From the NCBI RefSeq assembly GCF_040054535.1, contig NC_090791.1, positions 16,968,827 through 17,032,826 of the forward strand: a stretch of 64,000 nucleotides of DNA. The letters run 5' to 3'. The notes under the pieces are model-generated. The model made no database searches and had not been told where the DNA came from. It saw nothing but the letters and a program-made list of their open reading frames with translations. Positions 1-11,710 of the stretch are shown here, piece by piece; position 1 is the first letter of the stretch, and each line of letters begins with the position of its first letter. The position numbers were made by a program, and so were the translations under genes. Source of the DNA: Antennarius striatus (Eukaryota > Chordata > Actinopteri > Lophiiformes > Antennariidae).

Positions 1-222
1 AAGTGTCACGTCACTGGAAGTTTCATGACATTAATAAATACTTTCAGGATGTTGGTGGCTCATAACAGAAAATGCAGTCTCAGAGCTTCCTGACTGTGCT
101 GTCAGTAGTATTTGTAACATTTAAAACCACATTAATGGTTTATTTTCTGAAATCTAATCTTTGTTTGTTGCTTATTTCTTATGAAGGAGCATGAAGGTAA
201 AAATGGGAGGAAGGTATTAGGT
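1..222. repeat. duplicated segment, copy 1 (mate at 8110-8283)
   Basis: Shares TCACTGGAAG, TATGACATTAA-like, GTGGCTCA, CAGAGCTTCCTGACTGTGCTG and GGGAGGAAGGTAT blocks in the same order with 8110-8283. Nature unknown. Confidence 0.7.
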
Positions 223-277
223 GTCAGCTCATCTCCAAAGCACAAGGGCGCCCTTGAGCATTGGATGCCCACAATAG

Positions 278-429
<152 letters not shown>

Positions 430-446
430 AGGGCCTGTACACATTT

Positions 447-510
447 CTTCTTCTCCTTTCGCCTTTTCTCTTCAGGGGTCGCCACAGCGAATCAGTTGCC
501 TCCAGTGGAT
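447..510 (-). mobile_element. RTE-clade LINE 3' end fragment
   Basis: The reverse complement matches the last 60 or so bases of the RTE element that ends at 50513: the stretch GATTCGCTGTGGCGACCCCT and the following purine-rich tail. It is a 5'-truncated insertion abutting the TG array. Confidence 0.8.
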
Positions 511-1990
511 AGACAGGCAGTGTGTTAGAGTGGAAGAGGTTTGAGCTGTTTTATTATATCTCACAACTGATACCTTAATACCAATGTTATAAAACACCAG
601 GTTGGTGAAGGTTCTGACAGTATAGAGTGGGCCACCAGAGGAAAAAAGTGCAGAAGGAAGATAGAGGGAATGAGATTGTGATGACTGAAAAGAGACTCAT
701 TACATTCTGACGGGACCCAACGGTTCTCAACAATTGGACTCGACAGAAGCTGGTAAGCCTTGACCCAGCTCTGGGCATTGGTTTCCATGTGTGATGGAAA
801 TAAATGCCCAGAGAGGCTACAAGAACCCAGCAGGGCCAGGCTATGAGAGCACCCCCAGGAGCATCCAGAAGTCATCACCCCAAGAGCCACCGGGAGTGCC
901 AAGAACCACATAGACCCAGAGACCAAGAGGAGGCAGCGGCTGCCACCGCCAGGGTGCCCAGGACAAGCCCAGGGGTCAAGGGGTAAGGCAGATCCACTTA
1001 TTCATCTTCTTCTAAAGATGCAGAAGAAGCCAAGCGAAAACCATCAAAAATCCAAACGTCTGTACCACAATGGATGCAATTGTTTTCCTGGGTTAGGCAC
1101 GACTAAATGTCGTCACCCAAGACAAAATAATGAGGGTGCTGCTTACAAAACATTTGTGTGGAAAAGGCTCTTTCAGCTTGGTGCCGTATCCACAGGAGCA
1201 TAAATGAATTAAAGGCAAAGAAAACTATTGGGTGAAAACCAAAAGTGATAAAAACAGTACCACATCTTTCTTTATTTCTTACACTGTTTTTTTTTTCCAG
1301 AATTACTACGGTTACGGTAAGATTTCAATTACTGTCTTCACAGAAGAATACTGTCTTTCATGTTTGTATCTGATTCATTAAAACTGTCCAGAATTAGTCT
1401 TCAAGGCCAGAGCCCATGGGAAGCTTCCTACTGTCCTTTTTCCACTGTACGTATCTGATAAAATATTGTTTCTGTCATAGGAAGTGATTTGTTTTGCATA
1501 CCTTTCTCCTTGTATTAAAATGATCACTCACTGAATTATGATTCGGTGACACATACAACCCAGATACAGGTTGACTTGTATCTCTCACCCATTTTATGCT
1601 GCAGCAAAGTGAAATAAAATCTTCAAAGACCGTTCCTCGTGATTGCCTTCATTACAGAAATTTCCACGACACCACCAGGCTTCGAAAGGGTCCTATAAGG
1701 AAAATCACATTTTTTCAGGTCTCTTTTGATTCACGATATTGATTGGTTGACATGCCCAAGGGTATGGCCATCCCTGAGGGGGAGTTCATTCAGGCTATGG
1801 TAGAATTGTGCGGTAATGTCCTAGCTCAGAGCTACACAACGGTCATAAACAAATGGCCTCAGCCTTTATTTACAGCCTAATGGATATTCACTGTCACCAG
1901 TTAAGGGGTTACGTTCAACTGACATAAAGCATGCATGTGAAAAAATCCAGGCAGAAATTAAGACGTGAAATTATCACTCATTCCCAGCAG
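511..1990. other. no confident gene; repeat-like sequence at 740-990
   Basis: The piece at about 740-990 (Pro/Arg/Gln-rich in translation, CCCAGGAGC and CAAGAACCACA blocks) looks like an old interspersed repeat, but I cannot name its family. The rest shows no splice-consistent exons or conserved motifs. Confidence 0.4.
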
Positions 1991-1994
1991 TGTT

Positions 1995-2390
1995 TTTCAA
2001 CCACTGTGCCGCGGGACAAGAGTGCGCCGTGAGATATTGTCAGGTGTGCCTTGGGAAATTATCTAATTTGTGTGCCTGTGCGGTCTAGTGCATGGCAGCG
2101 TAATCATGAAGTACTCTTCCATACCAGTAAGCGGCAGCAGCAGCAGGTAGCTAATTTCCATGTGGTTGGAGACGAGCGAATTAGTGATGCATGGATGCAG
2201 CGACAGGTGGATAGCAGGACGACGGTGAAAGTGATGAATACGTTTTTGAGGAGGAAAAATGTTGACTCTGAACTGGACCCTGGACAAAATCAAGATCCAG
2301 ATGAAGGCCCCAGTGTGAGCGGAGGTCAAAAGAAAGCAAAGACATCCAGCAAAGTTTCTGTCGCAAAAGCTATCTTTCATTTGGATTGAC
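1995..2390 (+). mobile_element. hAT-type transposon fragment (N-terminal end of a ZBED5/FAM200-like transposase)
   Basis: The opening CCACTGTGCCGCGGGACAAG resembles ends of vertebrate hAT elements. It is followed by an open stretch containing ISDAWM and VMNTFLRRKNVD, like the start of Charlie-type hAT proteins. No catalytic domain remains. Another element end with TACCGGGCAGTGGCCCGGGG lies at 2700-2765. Confidence 0.5.
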
Positions 2391-2770
2391 CATATTGGCC
2401 CGAATATAAGACGACCCTGATCGTAAGACGACCCCCTCTTTTTCAGGAGTCAGGTTTGAAAAAAGGCTTTTTGAACACCAAATTTAATTTTTATCCAGAA
2501 AATAATTACAGTACAATTACAATTACAATATAATTACTGAAACAAATGATTAGAACAAGATATTCGTGAGAAAAAGCATGTTATTTTGCCTCATTCAAAT
2601 CAAGCAAAAACTGTTTATCACATCTTAATATCTGAACATTTAAATATGTAAACTAAAGTGCAATCACATTTGTAAATGAATGGTGAGTGGCACTCTGTGC
2701 ATCCCGGTACCAAATGACCCACGGAACGGTACCGGGCAGTGGCCCGGGGGTTGAGGACCACTGCTTTAAA
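2391..2770. mobile_element. MITE-like remnants
   Basis: A module GAATATAAGACGACCCTG at 2401-2440 is typical of small nonautonomous DNA elements in fish. It is followed by AT-rich sequence and a GC-rich end at 2700-2765. Borders are unclear. Confidence 0.4.
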
Positions 2771-3930
2771 GGAAGGAGTCAATGTTGTGGACGTTGGTTC
2801 TCTGTTAGATTCTCTGTTGCTGAATTATTTAAATTTTTGATAGTTCAAAATTAAAGGTCATATATATTTCACTGCAGTTACTTTAAGTCAGGTAGGAGTT
2901 GAAGAAGAGCTGATGTGAAAGAAAATGTATTATGCCATTTTTAATGACTTTGGTAAGTTTTAATTAGTTAATTAATTAGTTTTAATTAGTTGGATAATTT
3001 CTTAGAATTAGTAACTGCAGTAATATCCTTGATTAATTTCCAGAAGCTTAGAACTTTGTCGAGGTGTTTTTAGGTAAGAACAAACATCTCATTTTTGAAT
3101 TGTTGAATTGTTACTCTCAGTAGTGGGATTGACCAATCCTTGTAACCTACTGTCCAGTTTACTAAGTATTTTCCAAGTCATTCACCAAGTGCACTGATCA
3201 TAGAGGAGAGCTGGCTCAGAGACAGTTCATGAATGAGAAAATACCCAGTGAGGGCAGTTCTGTGGGTGAAGATACCTTGTTGATGCCAGAAGTCAGAGGA
3301 GAATAGCCAAAATGGTTCAATCACACAATCAATCACTTGAAAGATTACGGCATTCTGAAGACTGAATGTGAGGATACGGTAGAAGTTGGAAAATGACCTG
3401 AACAAATACAATTATAAGCATGTGAAATGTTACGATTACTCTATTGTGTTCCTTTAAAAATGTAACCATGTATAACAGGAATGATTTCACACTCAGATAT
3501 CATCAATGACTCTTAGTATTTATTTATTTTTATTGTTTCCTGAAAGAAGAGGGTATTTTTCAACATATTTTGTATTATTACCCAGATCCTCTCTAAAGTT
3601 TTATGAAAACAGGATGTAGTAAATTAAGGAGTATGTTTAAAATATCCAGTATGTCATCAACCCCACAGGTTTTACCAGTGATCAGACATTTTTCTGTAGT
3701 TGAGAAACAAGGTCCAAAATAGATGTGGTGAAGAAGTTCTTTGATTGTTAATCAATGGATTCATCTCAATAATTGATCTAGTGTCTGAACTGTGCTGCAC
3801 ACTGTTTTAATTTTAGAGATCTATGAGGAGGTTTCAGTTTATTCACGTAAATCTTCTCAGTCCGCGTTGATGACGTTTCCTCAGAGAGGATAAATCACAC
3901 CAGACACAAAACATTCAGTAATATGCTTGA
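2771..3930. other. AT-rich intergenic sequence, nothing recognised
   Basis: No conserved ORF, splice-consistent exon, RNA gene or clear repeat was recognised. Confidence 0.5.
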
Positions 3931-3933
3931 TTT

Positions 3934-3939
3934 TTTATT
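3934..3939 (-). terminator. polyadenylation signal AATAAA of the Kazal gene
   Basis: On the minus strand AATAAA lies 115 bases past the stop codon at 4054, a normal spacing for a short 3' UTR. Confidence 0.6.
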
Positions 3940-4053
3940 ATCTTTTCATGTGCTGCTTCAGTAATGATTAATTAAAATGGTACACAGTTTAAAGAAGCAT
4001 TCAGATGACAAAGTCGTGAAATGCACATCCTGTGTTTGTTTTCTGATGTTTCC

Positions 4054-4620
4054 TCAGCAAAAGCCCGGGTGAATCAGGTGTACAGGACGGGTGTGACTAA
4101 AGAAAGAGAGAACGGGATAGAGAAAAAAAAAGTAGATAAACCAGTCTGAAAGCTTAGTTAAAACTAATTGTTGTTGTTTTTTTGTTAACATTGTAATTGA
4201 GAGGTTTTTCGCACCTAAAGAAGTTCAGCACACAGTCATTCAAGTAGGTCTGTCTATCGCTTCCACACACAGGAGCAAAGTGGCCTGGACATCCAGGCTG
4301 CAGACACACATTTTGATAAATTAGATAACAGTGCATGTGATTACAACATTATTGTGTAAATCGTGTTACAAATATTTGAATTTTTGTGCTCTTAGTCACC
4401 AATAACTATACAATATTAATATCAAGTGAAACAAACTGTAAACTATGATTTTACCACTGGTTCCATCGGATGCTGTCCAGCTGTTAAATAACATGACACA
4501 CAATTAATTTTCCTATTGAAATGATTACAGCTCACACATCCAACATATTCCAAAAGTGGTATACTTACAGGCCATGGAGACCATAATGAGGACCAAGAGC
4601 AGAGTGTATTTCACTGACAT
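4054..4620 (-). CDS. small secreted Kazal-type (SPINK-like) protein, 4 coding exons, 67 aa
   Basis: Four exons join with matching phases and consensus GT-AG sites: 4569-4620, 4455-4480, 4215-4297 and 4054-4096. They total 204 nt, giving 67 aa plus stop. Exon 1 encodes a signal peptide (MSVKYTLLLVLIMVSMA). Exon 3 carries the Kazal core CGSDRQTYLNDC, and exon 4 ends in HPGFC-stop, a typical Kazal C-terminus. Proteins of this family are secreted inhibitors of serine proteases or antimicrobial/reproductive peptides. The mature part has only four cysteines instead of six; the pair normally forming C1-C5 is absent. A Cys codon lies just past the exon 3 donor at 4214, so a longer exon 3 would regain C5, but no donor downstream fits the phase of exon 4. 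The P1 residue and target protease cannot be inferred. Family membership is confident; activity is not. Confidence 0.85.
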
Positions 4621-4628
4621 TGTGTTCA

Positions 4629-4992
4629 GCTGCAAAGACACAAGATTAAAATCTGCAGAGAGTAAGGAATACACTTCATTTGTTCACAAATCCCTAAAAA
4701 CACAAATGCTAAAATAAATGTACGTAAGTTTACTGCATTGTTTGTGGAGCAAGAACCTGATTAAATTCTGTTGAGTTGTTTTGAGAGAGAGACAGAGACA
4801 GAAGGAGACAGAGAGGGACAGACAGAGCAAAGGACAAAAACAGTTGAAGGTTTGTTTGACTTCAACCCATGAACAACATTGTTCCCCCAAATCCTGAGAG
4901 GATAGATGAGTCTTACCTTTGTAGTGATGGTTCAGCAAACAGCAACTAGGATGAAGTGGTAGAGAGTCAGTGTAACCAGGCTGCTTAAATAA
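4629..4992 (-). promoter_or_regulatory. promoter and noncoding first exon of the Kazal gene
   Basis: A TATA-like TTATTTAA (minus strand) sits at about 4984-4991. It is followed by a short leader ending in the donor AAAG|GTAAGA at 4917. The acceptor TTTGCAG at about 4630 opens exon 2, nine bases before the start codon at 4620. This predicts a noncoding first exon of about 40 nt. Inferred from signals only. Confidence 0.55.
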
Positions 4993-5194
4993 CCAGGCAG
5001 GACGGGTGGGGGGGGTGAAAGCAGGTGGGAGTGGGTGGAGTAGGGCGGATGAAGGGGTTGGGACAGGTTCGTTGAAGGTAACAATGAAGTGATGGAGAAT
5101 CTGTCATGGAATTTGTTTGAGGACGTAGAAACTTGTCCGGAGGGAGAGGCGGAGAGATCGACGGTTGAAAACATTTTTATGATACCAGTGGATA

Positions 5195-5310
5195 AATATT
5201 CAATTATTTTACCTGTGGGAAAAAAGAGCCGTGTGAAAAAGGTGATGTTGATGCCAACGGCTTCTCCCTTTGGACTGTTCCCAATACATCCAGGTCATCG
5301 AACCTATTTC
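5195..5310 (+). repeat. dispersed repeat copy, inverted relative to 7190-7300
   Basis: Shares the block around ACCTGTGGGAAAAAA and GGTGATGTTGATGCCAA with the reverse complement of 7190-7300. Probably a transposon remnant of unknown family, 2 kb from its mate. Confidence 0.75.
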
Positions 5311-6116
5311 TGTTTCATGTCATATGATCAGCTACTGACTTTTATCCCTCCATCACATCAGACCTCTTTCCATTAACAAAGAGCAGGTTTGTCTTTTTGG
5401 TCTTTGCTGATTTAGGTTCAAAGGTTAGATCAAAGTTCATAGGTAAAGACACAAATCCGCTCAGTCTCCTTCAGACATCTCCAGAGTGCTGAGAGTTGGT
5501 GTATCTCCCTCAGAGGCGTTCAAAACTATATATTATTGAAATATTTCTTAAGTGTTCCACTCATATCCATACTCCAATAACATCCATACTCTGGATGCTG
5601 ATCGCTCCCTTATTGAAGGGTGATATATGAATAAATTCAATTACTGAACTGTCCAGATTTTCACCAAAGTAAAAGCAGACATGTTATTCTTGCAGCAGTT
5701 AAAGCACAGCCTGACTCTTCAGGGGAGCAGGGACAACAGAGTAAAGCATGAACTGGATGGAGGATTTCTTATGACTTTTGTCTCATGGCTGCAGCCATTA
5801 ACAAATCAACACACCTCGGCTCCTCCAGCTCCCATGATGCCCTGTGTCACCTGCACTCAATATTGACTAGCGAGAACCCGTGGAAATTCCACGATAAAAT
5901 AATAATATCAGACTTCGTTTGTTTTCTTATTTGTTCTTCGCCGTCACAAGAAAACAAACTCTGTGTCCGACAAAGCCGTAAGGGCTCCGTGTGTGTGGGA
6001 CGGACGAACGAGAAGCATCGTATTTATCATCCAAGCTCAAAGTTGTGACTGCATGATACGGAAAATGAGCATGAGCTCGTGGAACAATGTTTAAAAACTC
6101 TGTAAGCATGAATTTG

Positions 6117-6344
6117 TCATGGTTCGGTGTGGGTGCTCTGTTGCTCTGCTGTGCTGGGGTGTTGCAGGAGGAGAGGCCGAACACGTGGGCGGAGCCTCAT
6201 CTCCACACCTGTGGTTCCTCTCAACGCCTGGACTTGATCAGGCTGATCAGCTGGAGGTTTTTTAAGCCGGGTTTTGTACTCATACCCTTATGTCTAGTTT
6301 TGGAATTCTTGAGTCTTCCTGTGTTTCCTGGGTTTTGTGTGTGC

Positions 6345-6350
<6 letters not shown>
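6117..6350 (+). mobile_element. gypsy-like solo LTR fragment
   Basis: TCATGGTTCGGTGTGGGTGC at the 5' side and TCTTCCTGTGTTTCCTGGGTTTT at the 3' side correspond to the same blocks at 23310-23545. Between them the spacing and composition are similar (about 235 bases). A TG array follows directly. LTR identity is inferred from the TGTCATGG start and from the Pro-rich reading frame preceding the other copy. Confidence 0.5.

Positions 6351-6440
<90 letters not shown>
6340..6440. repeat. (TG)n microsatellite
   Basis: About 47 TG units with an impure start (TGCGTCTG). Confidence 0.99.
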
Positions 6441-6441
<1 letters not shown>

Positions 6442-6667
6442 TGTTGCACATGTACTTGATGCATTTGATGGAAGTATATTGTGCTTTTCTGTCCATCTTG
6501 GGTCCACACACTTAACAGCTGCTTTTTGCTGCTAGTAGCCACAGCTTCAGGCGCTGTGGGTTGTGTGTGTGGGTTGCAAGCATTCTCCTCTTGAATCCTC
6601 GTTATGATGGCGGCAGACGGGGAAGGAAGGAGTTAGGGAAGGAAGGACGGATGGACTCAATCCCAAG

Positions 6668-7015
6668 AGGCACATGTGTCAAGCTGAAGGCCGCGGGCCA
6701 AATGTGGTTTGTATGCCACACCATTTTATGAGAGAGAATAAAAGGTCAGAGTGTCTAAAAAGGTTCAATAGTGTGCTTTGATCGAAAAACTACATTTCCC
6801 ACAATGCAGTAATTAAGCCCATTTAATCTATGAGGAAAATGTTTTGAACACAGTTAATGTCCTAACTTGTTTGTTATTTACTCGGATAGTTTAATCCTTG
6901 AATGATGGAGTTACGTGGGTTTCATAGTCTGACAACTCAAAAGGATTTAAGTTATAACCGATCAAGTGTAATGTTTGTAACTTGAATAAGTGATAAATTT
7001 GCGTTATTACCATTA
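6668..7015. mobile_element. hAT-like MITE fragment
   Basis: Begins with GTGTCAAGCTGAAGGCCGCG, a common end of nonautonomous fish hAT elements, followed by AT-rich sequence without an ORF. The 3' end is not defined. Confidence 0.45.
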
Positions 7016-7022
7016 AAAAGTA

Positions 7023-7185
7023 CAGTAATCCCTTGTTTCTCGCGGTTAATGCGTTCCAGGACCACCTGGGAAAATAAATTCAGCGATAGTTACAAACTAT
7101 TTTACTATTCAAGGTAATTTAAACATTTATGAGCCCTCCCCATACTAAAATAAACCACCTTATATCTGTGTTACCTTTTTCCTTA
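7023..7185 (+). mobile_element. partial TA-flanked MITE (same family as 58247-58595)
   Basis: CAGTAATCCCTTGTTTCTCGC and GGTTAATGCGTTCCAGGA match the 58.2-kb copy up to TCTGTGTTACC; the 3' half is missing. It is followed by the inverted repeat copy at 7190. Confidence 0.8.
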
Positions 7186-7189
7186 GTGA

Positions 7190-7300
7190 AATTGGGTTTT
7201 ACACCCATGTCATTAGGAAGCAATCCAAAGGGATAAACTTTTGGCATCAACATCACCTTTTTTACACAAACTTTTTTCCCACAGGTAAAATAATTTCATA
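7190..7300 (-). repeat. dispersed repeat copy, inverted relative to 5195-5310
   Basis: Reverse complement of the 5.2-kb block, with shared runs such as TTGGCATCAACATCACC. Confidence 0.75.
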
Positions 7301-9340
7301 TTAGCGCTTCAGGTCTGGGTTTGACAGAGACAAAGAGTTGTGACATTTATGTGTTTCTTCTCATTAACTGTTTTACATGTTCTCAATTAGAAATTGATGA
7401 TTTAGAAGGTCGACATGTTCTCAGGATAAGAAGCAGGAAATTCACACGTTTGTCATCCATCCACCCAGTTAGTTTCTTGAAGATGAGAAGATTGAAATCA
7501 TCTGATCTTCAGCTGTTATTCCACTTTGTTGGTCATGGGTGTTGCTGCAGTCTATCCCAGCTGGCTGTGGGAGAGAGGTGGGGTACACTCCAGATGCATC
7601 ACCACCACATCACGGACATTTATGATAATAAAATAAAAATTATTTAATTCTTTAATATGAACATGTGATGCATAGTTTTTTTTCTCAGTTAATCAAACTG
7701 ATGTGACTATAATGTTTAAGAGCTGCATTTAAACTGTTATCAAAAACATGTTTTTCATACGATCTCCGACTCTCCCTCCAGACACATTTCTACATTCTCA
7801 AACAAATGTAATGCCAGATACTCTTGGCATCTCTTTCCTTTCTCTGTCACATGATTGCCGTATTCGTCATACCAGTTCCCAACCCTTCATCAGCTGTACT
7901 CCCCAAAGTCATTTCATTTCCCACTTCTGGCCTATATTTACATTTGCTGCCTGTTTGTGTTGGGAAAATGCTGATATGTACTGAGTAGTCTTCATTTAAC
8001 AATTTTGTTTTTGTCACGTCTTCATTTGATCCTGGTTCTAGGCTGCCAGCAAACCTGTCTCTCTTGTGTTCCCTGTTTCCACACTGAGAAAGCCTTCTTT
8101 AAGGGAGTGTGTTTCTCATGTCACCGGAAGCCTGGCTGACAGTTTATGACATTAACAAGTACTTTAAGGATATTAGTGGCTCACAGCAGAAAAAGCTGTC
8201 CCACAGCTTCCTGACTGTGCTGATATATTTCTGATATATAATTTTTGTTTGTTGTTTGAAGGTAAAAGTCGGAGGAAGGTATAAAATCTTTTGCCTTTGG
8301 CTTTGTTTGACAACAGCTATGTGTTCTCTGCGTAACTGAATTCAGAGTGAAACTGAAGTGAGGTGAGATTCTTAAGAGAAAGACACAGATGCTTTGAGAA
8401 ACCTTCCCATGAGCACCTCAGAGGCTCATTTTAAATACTCACGTATCAACCTTAAGAAGATGAATGAATGAATAATAAAGATAATGGAACGCGTGATCAA
8501 ACTGTAGCAACCTTCTGCCCCTTTATCCAGCTTTCTTTAGTTGATTGGTTGATGAATTCATGTTGATAGAAGAACATTACAATACAATGTCTATCAACAT
8601 TTTCTTACCTTCCCAAAAATGTCTGAAAGATAATAGTCATAATTATTTTGTTTCCCCTTCAGTTATTTATTAAACCAATACGCTGTTGTTTTAATCCCAC
8701 AAAAAAGTTCATCTTTACATTTAGTCATGAATTATAGTATGGATTTTGTTGTTGTTTTTCCCTCCCTTTGCAATGTTTGCCAAAGCCAATAGATGGCTAA
8801 ATGTTTTTCACTGAATTTATTTCATTTCTTTCACATGACTTTTGTCAACAATTAAGTTTATCTTACTTTTTATAAATTTTGAACATTTCCCTGCAATATT
8901 TTCTGTCATTTCAGAGTCTTCCCCACCTCCCTGCACACATTCAAGCTCCTCCTCCTCACCTGTGTTTTCTCAGTCACCTGTAACCTAGCCAGTCAGTGTC
9001 CACCCAACATACAGTATATTCTGCTCAGCCCTCAGTTCTCGAACAGATTGTTAGCGTTCATGCTACTTTCCACCATTTATATTTTCTGCCTTAATACCTT
9101 GTACTGATCCCGCCTGATCCCTGGACTCTGCTTGTTGCCTGCCCCTTGTAGGATTTGTTTGCCTGTTTGGACTGATTGCGTGTTATTCTGAAACACCTGC
9201 CTTCTCTCCTGTCATGCTTTTTGGTTCAATCTGCCTTTTATGAGAAATGTGACAGTTTTCTAAAAAATTATATCTAATTCTAAATGCCCAGTGGTACCAT
9301 TTCCAATACATTTCCAATGATGTTCAATTTACAGTTTATA
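7301..9340. other. no gene recognised apart from the duplicated segment at 8110-8283
   Basis: A weak SINE-like stretch (GTCTATCCCAGCTGGCTGTG) lies at 7548-7610. The rest is AT-rich unique-looking sequence without conserved exons. Confidence 0.4.
8110..8283. repeat. duplicated segment, copy 2 (mate at 1-222)
   Basis: Same block order as copy 1. Here one frame stays open for about 35 codons (reading AWLTVYDINKYFKDISGSQQ), while copy 1 is interrupted in that frame. It may be a decayed coding sequence or transposon; I do not recognise it. Confidence 0.65.
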
Positions 9341-10560
9341 ACAGGGGTCTCAAAGTCACATTACCTTAGGGCAACAAGAAAGAGAGTCTGGGTGAGGCTG
9401 AGTCTCATCATATATTCTACAAAAAACACTTTTCATCATTATGAGCAGCTCTTAAATTTCCATGGATTCTTCTGAACATGAACTGGCATGAACATGAACG
9501 CAACGTTGAAGAACATGAACATATCTTCTGAACATGGCATCTCTCGCCTACTTCTTCCCGTCAGTGACCTGGCAGCATTTCCTCTTACGTAGCTAAGCTA
9601 CATTTGGCTTGAGGGAAGAAGCAGTTGAGACCCTCAGTATGCGTTGAAGACGATCATCAGTAAGTCTGGACCTGTATTTGGACTTTTTGATGCTCAAGGT
9701 GGAGAAAAACTTTTTCACGTGCTCCCAAAAAAGACACATGGTCCACTTGAACGTTTGAGAAAGATCAGGGAAGTCAAGGGGTCAATTCTCTCAAAAACTG
9801 TCCAAGCTCATCTATTTTTCCGCTCAACTCCCTGAACTTGGCTTTGACGTCAGGGTTTTACTGCAGGTAAATGATGTCCATTTGAAGCACAGGAGTGGAA
9901 TCTTGCACATCAAAGCAGAAGGTGTCCGAAAAAAAATGGTTAAGTAGCCCTGTGTGTTTTGAAGTCTGCAAATCTGTGATCCAATTTCTCCTCTATCTTC
10001 AAAATGGCATCAACATACTTCCTACCACTGCAAGTTGTGCCTGAATCTACAAGGGCCTTGCATGCTGGTAAATGGAAGAGGTTTGTCTGAGAGAGCCTGG
10101 CTTTAAATAACATAATTTTTGTGAAGAATGCTCGCACATTGTCATTGGTAGCCACCAGCAGCCTCTGGCCTTGTAGCTTCTTATTCAGTAAATTCAGTTC
10201 CTGTTTGACGTCAACAAAAAAAGCAAGCTATGTCCAGGAGCCACTGTAGATCAATTAGTATAGGAACAGCCAACCCATCCTTCTCCATGAAGGCTTTCAC
10301 TTCTGCTTTCAACTCAAAAAAATCTCTCCAAGATGTTTCCCCTGCTGAGCCAATGTAAGTCTGAGAAGTTGAGCACATCCTCATATTCTGACTCTATTTC
10401 CAGTTAAAAAGCACAGAAGTGTTTTAAGCCTCTGGATCTGATTTGGTTGATGCAATACACAGTATGACAAACATCACATTGTCAAACTTCAGGCATTTGC
10501 TGCAAAGAGATAAGGGTTCATGTCTTTTGTGACGACATGAAAATCATGACTTGTAGATGG
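9341..10560 (-). mobile_element. decayed hAT transposon (Charlie8/GTF2IRD2/ZBED5-like transposase)
   Basis: CAGGGGTCTCAAAGTC at 9341 is a typical hAT terminal repeat. On the minus strand, fragments in different frames read NVRAFFTKIMLFKARLSQTN and FHLPACKALVD. Upstream fragments include FFELKAEVKAFMEKDGL and LQWLLDIACF. This order is seen in the transposase part shared with GTF2IRD2 and ZBED5. Several stops and frameshifts make it dead. Confidence 0.75.
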
Positions 10561-11710
10561 GAGAAGATGGTAGAGTGAAAAATGGAGACTGCTAGTTGGA
10601 CGTTTACTACAAGCTGGGAAAGTTGGACATTGTTATTTACTTAGTTTATCATCAGTGATACGTTCCAGCCAACACTGATGTTTCCTTGACTATAGCAGAG
10701 GTGGTAGGTCCCCTCTGAGCCCCCAGTCTGACTCAGAAGTGGAAGGAAATCTGACTGGGTTTCCCCATTGGAAGTGTGCTGCCCTCTGTGACATCATCAA
10801 CGGAACATCTGTGTTGGTTGTTAATCCCAATCAGATTCCTCATGATAACACAAAAAAAAAACATACACAACATGTCTGTGTAGGTTCTCACTTATCCAAA
10901 GCTGTTTAAATCAATCCACTGGACTTTAAGTTCAGAACTGAAGAAGCTTCTTGGATGAGAGGTGAAACGTCTTCAACCAGCTTTGGATATCATACACAAC
11001 ATCAAGTGCAGTTCATATAAAACACACCAGCAGCACTAGTATTAAATTTTTACACTGTCCTGCAGGGGGAGGTGAGTGTCAAATCATCTGTTTTTGTCTG
11101 GAAATATTTTATTTGTATAGCTATTCATTTACAAGCACACCACATGCATCAAAAGGGAGACCTCAGAGCTTTCTGTCTTCTGACATACAACAGACACACG
11201 TATCGATGTTCGTATTCACCAGACGTTCAAAGTAAAATCTCATTCAGACACAAGAACAAAAGAACCACAAAGAGTACAAATATGCAACTAAATACATTTT
11301 ACATGGAAAATTTAAATTAGACTCACAGTTTGGAAGAAGAGTTGTCATGGGTAAAGAAGACGAAAACATGAGAATAAATCAAGAAAATAAGGTATGCACA
11401 ACACAAAAGAAGTTTAGTGGCCAAATAGATATTAATTACATAAATACACATTAACATTACTACAGTCAACTGGGATCATTTCAACTTTGAAACAAGAACA
11501 TTGATTACATGAAAGGCAGTGCAGCTCACCAAAGTAAAAACAGCCAGTTATTAAAGGAGAAATCCATCACTTGTACACTTTTCAATTCATAAATAGGCCG
11601 ACTCAGCCTGGGAGACCAGCAGGTTGTGCTGTCACAGACCTTGAAGAAACATCTTGGTGATGTCATCAGGTAATTTAAATTATTTCAGATTTGAATGTCA
11701 AGACATTCAA
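10561..11710. other. intergenic, with one common fish repeat at 10880-10985
   Basis: GGATGAGAGGTGAAACGTCTTC at 10955-10978 with GTAGGTTCTCA at 10881 is a widespread fish repeat motif. I cannot assign a family. Nothing else recognised. Confidence 0.4.

Noticed and set aside
4154-4214. Longer exon 3 of the Kazal gene that would include the C5 cysteine
   Set aside because: The only following GT (in AATGTTAAC) is a poor donor and its phase does not fit exon 4 as read to HPGFC; joining in the other frame loses the Kazal ending.
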